Positions 49,501 to 64,000 of a stretch of 64,000 bases of DNA are shown here, one piece after another. Origin of the DNA: Mycteria americana (taxonomy: Eukaryota; Chordata; Aves; Ciconiiformes; Ciconiidae); contig NC_134365.1 in assembly GCF_035582795.1 (NCBI RefSeq), positions 79,217,635-79,281,634 on the forward strand, given 5' to 3'. The notes beneath the pieces were generated by a model, which worked only from the letters and a program-made list of their open reading frames with translations, made no database searches and had not been told where the DNA came from. The position numbers were made by a program, and so were the translations under genes. Numbering within the stretch: the stretch's first letter is position 1; the number at the start of each line of letters is the position of its first letter.

Positions 49501-52170
49501 GGAGGCAGAAGAGCATGGGTTGAGTAATCACATATTGTGAAATACTAGGTTATGAATCACCAGAATCAACTGAAAGTTGGCATAAACAGGTAACAGGGAA
49601 AATGTTAAAGCACCTGGAACTAACACTTTGAGACAAAGCTTTTTTTAAATGTAGGTGGTCTCCACTGATCTCTGCAGGGTGACTTGGTATTTTTGAAAAT
49701 TATCAGCCAACTCCATTCATTTCAATAGGATTTTAAAACTGTTTATTCCCATCTTCATTTAACCAATTTCTTTGACGTGAATTCAGAACCATGCGAGTTA
49801 ACTACTTGCACACATTATTCACAAATTGATGTTATTGCCTGAAGTTCAGCATGTTCAGCAGTGCGCTCACATCTGCACAGGCAGCAGCTGCCCCAGTCTG
49901 CTTTGTGTAATAGGATGCCTCCTCACCCTCTCCCACCCCTCATCCATCCTGTGCTCCGACAAGGATATTTTGCCAAAAGATCATTCTTTCTGTGTAGGTG
50001 CCATAGAGTATACATTGCATGCAGGTTCAATGACACCTACGTGGCTGGCCAATTTCATCTTCTGCAGTGGAAGTGCAGTAGAGGGAAGAAGTCCACGCTC
50101 CTCGCACAGAAGTAAATCCAATTTGTGCACACAAACAATTCTGTCTAGCCTGAACAAGAAAACGGATCATCTACCTTGGTTTTCACACCGCCATCTCAAT
50201 CAACATTAACCCTACTAGGAAAAGCCAACTAGCTTGACTTGGGGAAGAGGTTTCTGGCTTAACCAATCATAAATTACTTATTTCCCATGATGAGATCACT
50301 ACATCCCATCCTTACCCCTGTAAGGAACCAAGCTGGGGACAGAACTTGAATTAACTCATATTTTCCTTGATGTATTTTAATATGTTTTCTTTACTGAGTA
50401 GCATCTGCCACTCCCAGATTCTCATCTACAGTGTTAATGGATAATTGGACCCACGGTCTTCCTGCAGTTTACTCCTTTGCTTCCTGCAAACTTTTAATTA
50501 CAAATTTCAGGAACAACATTTCTGACAGGAGTACACAAGTAACTATTTGCTAGCAAAGATGCGTATTTTTTTTCCATCTCCAAAGTGTGATTTTACTTTG
50601 TAAAATCAGACCTTGATGATAAATTTGCATGCAAAGCAATATTACGGTATTTCTTGGGAGCATCTCTCCAGATAAGGGCAGGCAAGACACAAAACACTCC
50701 AGGACAAAAGGACATGAGTTAACTTGGCTTCCCAAAGCAGGGACTCTGTTGAACAAGATATACTGCCACACTGTTAAAACAGTATTTTTCTTTTAGCATA
50801 TTCTTGAAATTAATTCATTAAAGTTGTGAAAGCTTTTCAAAGATTTATGTGGCAGTCTTCTGTCCCACCAGTATTTGGATTAAAAAACAAAACCAAAACA
50901 AGCACACCTTTCCCTGTCATTAACTCATGTTGAAGGACTAACTAAACAGGTGAGGTTTATGACCATGATTTGTAAGCTTCTGCTGCTCTTTGCCTTTTGT
51001 ACTCTTTTAAATAATGCTTTCTCCACTATGGCTGCTTTCAAAAGCTTTCAATTTAAAGCATTCAAGGAAAATCTCACTGTTTGTTTCTAAGCCATATTTT
51101 AGTATTTCCCAACCAGTCAAGATTCCTGTCCCATTGCATGTGCACGCACAGAACAACACCGCCAACAATCTGCTCAAATACCCATATAAAGAACTAAAAC
51201 ACCCTGTTCTCCTTCCTAAGCTCTGTTTTTTAATTTTGCCTAACATACCACACATCTCCAAGCTACCATGCATGGCTGTGCAGCAACCATGTTACGCCAC
51301 ACGTGGTTCATAAAACAGTCCTGGTCTGGGATTCTTTGAAACGGAATCATCAGCAAGTCACCTCCTATCTATAGTTGGTAACATTTGTTTGATGAGTGTT
51401 TCATTTTAACTAATTTAGATAGAAAAATCCCCCGAAGAAGCCTACTGTGAAATGTTAGTCACAAAAATCAGGTGGAGAGGGAGGATGCAGTGCCTTGCAG
51501 GTCTTTAAACCAAAACCAATTCAATGTTGGTACGCACAATTTAAGGCAGTACAAGCACTTAAGAGCTAAAGGGCAATCTCATTTTCACAACATTGCACAA
51601 ACCCCTATTGAAGCTTTTCCTGAATTTATCAGGAAGAAATCATTACAGCCATCAGTCTCTCAGTATTATACACTGTACAAACCTAAATGTTAATGACTAC
51701 ATAATTAAGTTTAAAACAAAACACAGATCAGTTTAGAAAGGCTGTTTTGGGGCTTGGGTGTTGTTGTTTGGATTGTTTTTTTTTTTAATACTAGCATCTA
51801 AAGGAAAAAACAAAAAGCCTTTTTAAACAAATTCAGGAGTACATTGACTTTTACCTTCTTCCCCCCTTATACAACGTCAAGTTGTCAGAGGCTGATCACT
51901 TCCCCCTTATACAATGTCAAGTTGTCACAGGCTGATCATTGAAAGATTCAGCAAGCAGACTCAGAAGTTGGGCTTTGCTCAAAGTGGAATAAGAACGAAG
52001 AGTAAAGAGGCTACTTTGCCTCATGAGTGTCTATTTGGGAGCATCTATTTGGCAATGCTTACCATGAGTGCCATGGAGCGTTACTCTGCCGTTTATGCTT
52101 GCCACCACTAAGGAATACCTTCAAACTCAAACACCACTAGGCACAGTAGAGAGAAAACACTATTAACAAA
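46576..52170. other. intergenic DNA between convergent NUP50 and KIAA0930
   Basis: AT-rich sequence with short unrecognised frames only. One plus-strand 91-codon frame (47,158-47,433) starts with a hydrophobic segment, but its composition is what chance gives in AT-rich DNA. It contains the 40-bp tandem duplication at 51,861-51,940. Both gene ends point into this stretch, so their 3' UTRs may extend into it. Confidence 0.5.
51861..51940. repeat. two-copy 40-bp tandem duplication with internal hairpin
   Basis: Units 51,861-51,900 and 51,901-51,940 match at 36 of 40 positions. Each contains an inverted repeat, ACAAC GTCAA GTTGT in the first unit and ACAAT GTCAA GTTGT in the second, able to form a 5-bp stem with a 5-base loop. 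Confidence 0.9.
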
Positions 52171-52194
52171 ATCAATGGTCGTTTAAGAGGTCTG

Positions 52195-52200
52195 TTTATT
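52195..52200 (-). terminator. KIAA0930: candidate distal polyadenylation signal of KIAA0930
   Basis: AATAAA on the minus strand (AGCCAATAAACAGACC), followed by the T/G-rich TGATTTTGTTAATAGTG. A cleavage site at about 52,170-52,180 is plausible. Confidence 0.45.
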
Positions 52201-52849
52201 GGCTGCAGGGTCCAACACTTTCTGCACTGCTGCCATACGAAAAGTCAACTCCATTTTTGGTGCACAAAGGTTCTCCTTGCTCTTTGTTCAAAGGGCTCGG
52301 TACAGCGCCAGCATGATTTTCAACCCATCATCTTTTAATCAACACTGATGATCAATGAGGCAAAAAAAACCCCAAACCATGCAACATGTGTTAGTCTGAT
52401 AAAATTAGGCTGAGAATATTTATATATTTACACAGAGAACATTCAACATTGTAACCTGCTTGCAGCCTTGTATTATCTTGACCAAGCATCCAAACAGCTA
52501 CATTCTGGTGTAAATACTCTTTTGTTTAAGGTTTGGTGTAAAAGCTACTTATTTCACAATGCCTTTAACTGGATTCTACTGCACCTATTTTTGACACAGA
52601 ATTTCTACCCACCAGTGCCACACACTTTCAGTCATACCTCACAAAACAAGATAAGGCATTCGCAGATATCTGACTGCTGTGGTCACAAGAAATCCATTTT
52701 CCAGAGCTTTCAGCCACAAACTTAGGAGACCATGAGAGTCTTTCAAACATGAAGGGCGAGTCCGTAGGAGACGGCCAGTTCTTCTGAGAACTATAAACTT
52801 GTCATTTCTTGATGCTGCTACGCACGACACAGATAGAATTTAAGACTAC

Positions 52850-52855
52850 TTTATT
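52850..52855 (-). terminator. KIAA0930: candidate proximal polyadenylation signal of KIAA0930
   Basis: AATAAA on the minus strand (ATGAATAAAGTAG), with a GT-rich element TGTGTCGTGCGT about 20 bases downstream. Confidence 0.45.
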
Positions 52856-55800
52856 CATTTCCTAAGTAAAAATTTGTTCTTAAACCCCACTGGATAACAA
52901 CAGGGCTTAGGCACTTCTGAAGATTTTCTCTTATATCTATCTTTAATAAGGGAAGCTTTAGACTACAAAATACAGGACAAACAATCATTTGGAAAGGGAA
53001 AAATTAATGATTGGCAAGAAGCAGGTCAATAGCCTAAAAGTGTAGACTATTTACATGGACTTCACATCCATACAAAACCTCAGTGACCAGATGGGATTCT
53101 GTACATGAGGGTCTGCCAGAAGAAATCTATCTGCAGAGCCAAGGACTTCACTGTTTAAATTAAAACTTGGTTTAAGAATGGGAAAACCATTTTACTGTGA
53201 AAAGTCACCCGTGCAAACAATTCTCTTTTCAGGAAAGCACACCATGCTCAGAAATGGAAAACTGAGCAACAGTGATCCAGAGCCCAACATGCTCAAGCCT
53301 TGTTAACAATGAAGACCAGGAGAATAAAAAGAGAAGGAACATGAACCCACACAAACTGGATTAGCCAAGACAGCTGAAAGATTTGTGGCATTTCTAAAAA
53401 TGGCTTCTTCTTTTACAAGGAGACTTGGAACCCACCCTGTGCTGGCTGGCAATAAGAGAATGTGATTTCACATACGCGGTGGTCTCTAAGGCAGAGCAAT
53501 AATCTGCTAATACAAAATAATTGATTTAAGACCTTTCTTAAAAAACAAAGGCTTTTTACTTGTTAAATTGATAGCAGTGAAAAACCTGTTAAGGGTGAAA
53601 AGATTTACATCCTTGCATTTGACATCTATCAATATACATCATCTATGGACAATTCAAGCGGTAAGCCTCAATCCCCAGAGGGAGTGAATGGGCAGAAGGA
53701 TGGAAGAAGTTAACTGAGTAATGAGGTATGGGGGGATTCTGTAAATAAATAAAGCTGTTCTGCAAAGCTTCCCAAATTTGTTAACGGTCCTGCTTTCTCA
53801 AGCATCAAGATAACTAACAAAGACCACTGTGCTCCAACAGCTAAGACATCAACAGCCATACAGCCATTATGGCATGCAGAACACTCCAGTTAATTCCTCA
53901 GCAATTATTTAAATGGCCAACAGAGGCTCAAAATGGTTTACTGCTTAGGAGCTACAGAATTAAAAACCCCTCCAAATTAAAAGGGTGAGATGTTCCTATT
54001 AACATGCCCTTTTCATTTTTGGTATAGTGCAATAGCATGCTAGGGGGCCAGCTGTGCCATCTTGACCCAAGCAAAACTTTGATCACCTTCCCTGTCAATC
54101 TGTCCTATACGAGGACAATAAATTATAATTTTCAGGGTTTGTTTAAAAGCAGAACAAAATGCAGAATTGGTTTCCCCCACTTGATAACAGAAAGTGGGAA
54201 CCAGGGGCTATACATAATAAGTGTAAGTCAGCTGTTTAGAGAAGGAATAACTGAGAATCTGGCACATCTACTTGTTTCCGAAAAGCACTATTGACATTCA
54301 GTAGACTTTTTGACCTCCTTTTTCTATGGATGTCCATCTGGGCATACCTGTAGCCCTTTTCTACTAAAAAAGGTGAGTCTTCAATGTACCTATAGCATAT
54401 CCACTAGCGAGATACAAGAAATAAATTGACTCTTTTTTAGGACATTTACATTGCAGCCCTTCAAAAACTAGACATCAAAATCCACCCACTTGCATGTAAC
54501 AAAGCAGACGATACCTCCTGCATAATAGATGTGGGATCTGAACTGTATTTTCTGTAATGTTGCCTTTATACTAATGTACTAGTTTAGAATCATTATTCAT
54601 TTGCTCTGAAATCTTACGCAGCAAGATTTGCTCAGTCTTTCAGATCACATGGAATTAAGCTACCTAAATGTAATACATGATACCAAGAAAGCGTTACAAA
54701 TTACTGTCAACTGAACAGTATTCAGGCACCTACCACTCGGGTTCCAATCTGGATACATTTCCTTTTCACATGTGTTACTCCTCTGGCTGCTTGACTGAAA
54801 GGTATCAATTGCCACTAGTAGTACAAATACCAACCCTCTCGCCCTTCCCTCCCCAATGAATATTTAAAGGAAAACTGAGCACTGATTTTCCCAGCCCAGC
54901 AGTATGAAAGTGCAGAATAAGGAGCATCTTGAGAGGCTTCAGAGTAGGACTGATCTTCGAGCTGAAGAGTGGTTTAATTCTCAGCATGGGCACAGGGAGA
55001 ATATTTGTACCGACTGACATTAGGCACACTACCTAGGGATCTCAGGTAAGCACCTAGGCTACCTAGCAAGTTCCTTGAGAGGACACTTCATCTGCTGATT
55101 TAGGACTTCATCTCTCCCCCTGGCTCAGGAAGAAAGCCTAGGCACACAAGTTACATGCCTCAGGTTAGACCGTGTGAACACCCTCACATACACACACGCA
55201 CAACCGCACGCTCCCACAGAGCGAAGTTCAAAGGCTGCAACATCAAAAGTGGCTTGTGCTGGTAATGACAAAGTGAGCGTTTTTCTAACGCTGTTGCAAC
55301 ACACTTGAAGCGAACTAAAAACTCGTCAGCCATCCCTGTCATGCGCTCATGCTGCCGGTGTTAGAAATGCCATCACTCTGTGCTAAGGTGACTGCTTCCA
55401 GGCCTAGCCTCAAATAAAAAAAGATCTCCTTACCATGCTGGATTCACCATGTTGGGCTGAATGATAAAGTTAGTCTACCTTTATGCTGAAGTGGAGCTAT
55501 TCCCATGGAACCTGTCCTGAGGAAAAAAGCAGAAAGTCCTATTTGAGCGGTTAAGTCATCAGATGCTATCGAGAGAACAACAACAAAGCACTTCGGGAAA
55601 GGCTGGGTATGAGGGAGACAAAGGTCCAGGCTCAGAGCACATGCCACTTGGTAACTGTGGCAACAGCGTTGTTTGGGTGCTCAGAGTCTGAAAAGTGACA
55701 AAAATGGCATCTTCGCTCTCCCTCTGTGCGTGTACTGGAGTCTCACGTGCTCTAGGCGACATGATACCCCACCCATTGCTGTGCCAGTTATGCAGTCGTA

Positions 55801-56626
55801 AATAAACTGAAGTATTGACTGGCTCCCATATCAAAACAGTGAATCAGACTGCAGTAGTCTCAGTATTCAATCATTTAGCTTTCAAATGTCAAGGACAGCA
55901 GAGTTTTGCTATTTAGAGAGAGCTGTGTTTTACCTGTAAACATAAGGCTTTTTTCCTGAGAGCTCCTGACACACAATTTTCAGACCTCCCACTATGCAAT
56001 TTTTAGTCACTTTTCAGAGCAGAATTACATTTCAATCTTCTGTCTTTCAAGAAAACTCTCCGTGCTCCAGCATGTAACAGTACAGCGAAACACCACCAAG
56101 AGATGAAGAATCTGGGCAAGCTGCCCGACCATTAATCAGCTCTCATGACCTCCTTGGCTACAAACGCTACCACAAGGACGACTCTACATACTCTGAAGTC
56201 CAGTGCACGCAGGAGGATGTTGGTTATCGGTAAGGTTTTTAGGTTTTGGAGTCCGATTACGGCCTCCTGTTTTTCCACTTGACTCAAACTTGTATCGACT
56301 CGGCTAACAGAGAGAGATAAGCAGCATTAGTACTAGACATGAACGTCGGCTTTACTATAGCAGCACATTTTAGCCTTCTTTTCACTGGCTCGTTTTCTTA
56401 GCCAGTTCTTGAGGATGAAAATGTTGCTGTTCTTTGGTAGATAGGGAAATCTGTCAGCAGAGTTTACCTGTCCTAACACTGACACATGAACAAATGGGAA
56501 CATTTTCAGCCTCTTTTAAGCTCTGACCTGACCCACTGCACATACCAAAATGGTGATGTATCTTTGTAGCATCTTCTTCCTTTTCCTCTCTCAGTAGGAA
56601 ATTATTCTCTCAACCCTTCAATCCCC

Positions 56627-56656
56627 ACACGCACGCACACACGCTCACACACACAT
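56627..56656. repeat. short interrupted CA/TG microsatellite
   Basis: ACACGCACGCACACACGCTC-like tract of about 30 bp. The transcript strand of KIAA0930 reads (TG)n. A similar CA-rich stretch lies at 55,184-55,205. Confidence 0.7.
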
Positions 56657-57104
56657 TAAGCCAAACCAACAAGGAGAATGTATGGGCGAGAGTCTATGGA
56701 ACGACGTTCATTAGTACATCATTATGAAATTCTCAGGTTGTTTCTCTCCAAGAATATAAAGTTTAACACATTTTGTACATATTGTTGGTTTCTCAGTTAT
56801 AAAGTAAGCACAGTAACAAACTGTCCATAAAACGTTGACTTGTTTTAAACACAGCCCCTTCTCGTTTTATCTCGCTGAAAGTCCTCTTCCAGTCAGAAAC
56901 ACTCAAGCGATGTACTGCAAGTGTGCATACGGTGTATGACAGCAGAGGAAGGAAGAAAGAGGCACTTTTGATCGGCTGGTATTCTTGGACTTCCCTTTTT
57001 CCTGCGGAGGTTTATGTTCCTGACACTAGATGGTAGTGTTAGCACAGAAAACCGCTGTGGTTAGGCACTTGGCAACAAGGCTCCAAGGCAGTGCCCGCTC
57101 TCTG

Positions 57105-64000
<6,896 letters not shown>

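Larger units (their letters stand above)
52175..57104 (-). other. KIAA0930: probable KIAA0930 3' UTR
   Basis: No coding signal on either strand between the KIAA0930 stop codon and two good minus-strand polyadenylation hexamers at 52,850-52,855 and 52,195-52,200. A 3' UTR of 4.3-4.9 kb is long, but would fit the origin of this gene's name in a collection of long human cDNAs. On the transcript strand it has TG-rich tracts opposite the CA repeats at 55,184-55,205 and 56,627-56,656, and two TGTAAATA (Pumilio-type) motifs, opposite 52,425-52,432 and 53,048-53,055. The end point is inferred. Confidence 0.55.

Noticed and set aside
49700-49745. A CCATTCATTTCAATAGGATT-like segment resembling an old amniote repeat motif
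   Set aside because: The match is too short and too generic to name a family by eye.

Overview
This is a vertebrate nuclear window, and very probably a bird. Most of it is AT-rich non-coding DNA with one CpG island. It contains CR1 LINE fragments ending in the typical 8-bp tail repeats, and endogenous-retrovirus LTRs of kinds I know from avian genomes. The two genes present have long introns with GT/AG boundaries. The species cannot be told from the sequence.

Positions 1-28,600 look intergenic. I found no convincing protein-coding exon there. The stretch holds a 1.07-kb retroviral LTR on the minus strand (5,786-6,854), a 5'-truncated CR1 on the minus strand (10,487-10,925), and two solo LTRs of one shared family in opposite orientations (15,286-15,841 plus; 23,657-24,254 minus). 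It also holds a GC-rich block (9,100-9,430), a polypyrimidine tandem repeat and a 19-base G run. A CpG island at about 28,600-29,740 carries E-box, ETS, NRF1-like and YY1-like motifs and should be the NUP50 promoter.

Positions 29,150-42,865 (possibly to about 46,575) are NUP50 on the plus strand. All seven coding exons can be placed with consistent phases. They give a 470-residue nucleoporin with an importin-alpha-binding N terminus, five FG dipeptides and a C-terminal Ran-binding domain.

Positions from about 52,170 to the right edge are the 3' part of KIAA0930 on the minus strand. The last three coding exons are present (119 residues, the C terminus), followed by a probable 3' UTR of 4-5 kb. 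Upstream exons lie beyond 64,000. The tail-to-tail NUP50/KIAA0930 order is the same as on human chromosome 22q13. I see no tRNA, rRNA, CRISPR array or recognisable small RNA.

No new multi-gene system is evident. The most useful observations concern NUP50: loss of the internal Met that starts the mammalian short isoform, a possible in-frame 11-codon exon extension, and an extreme polypyrimidine tract before exon 4. The paired LTRs and a 40-bp hairpin duplication are also notable.
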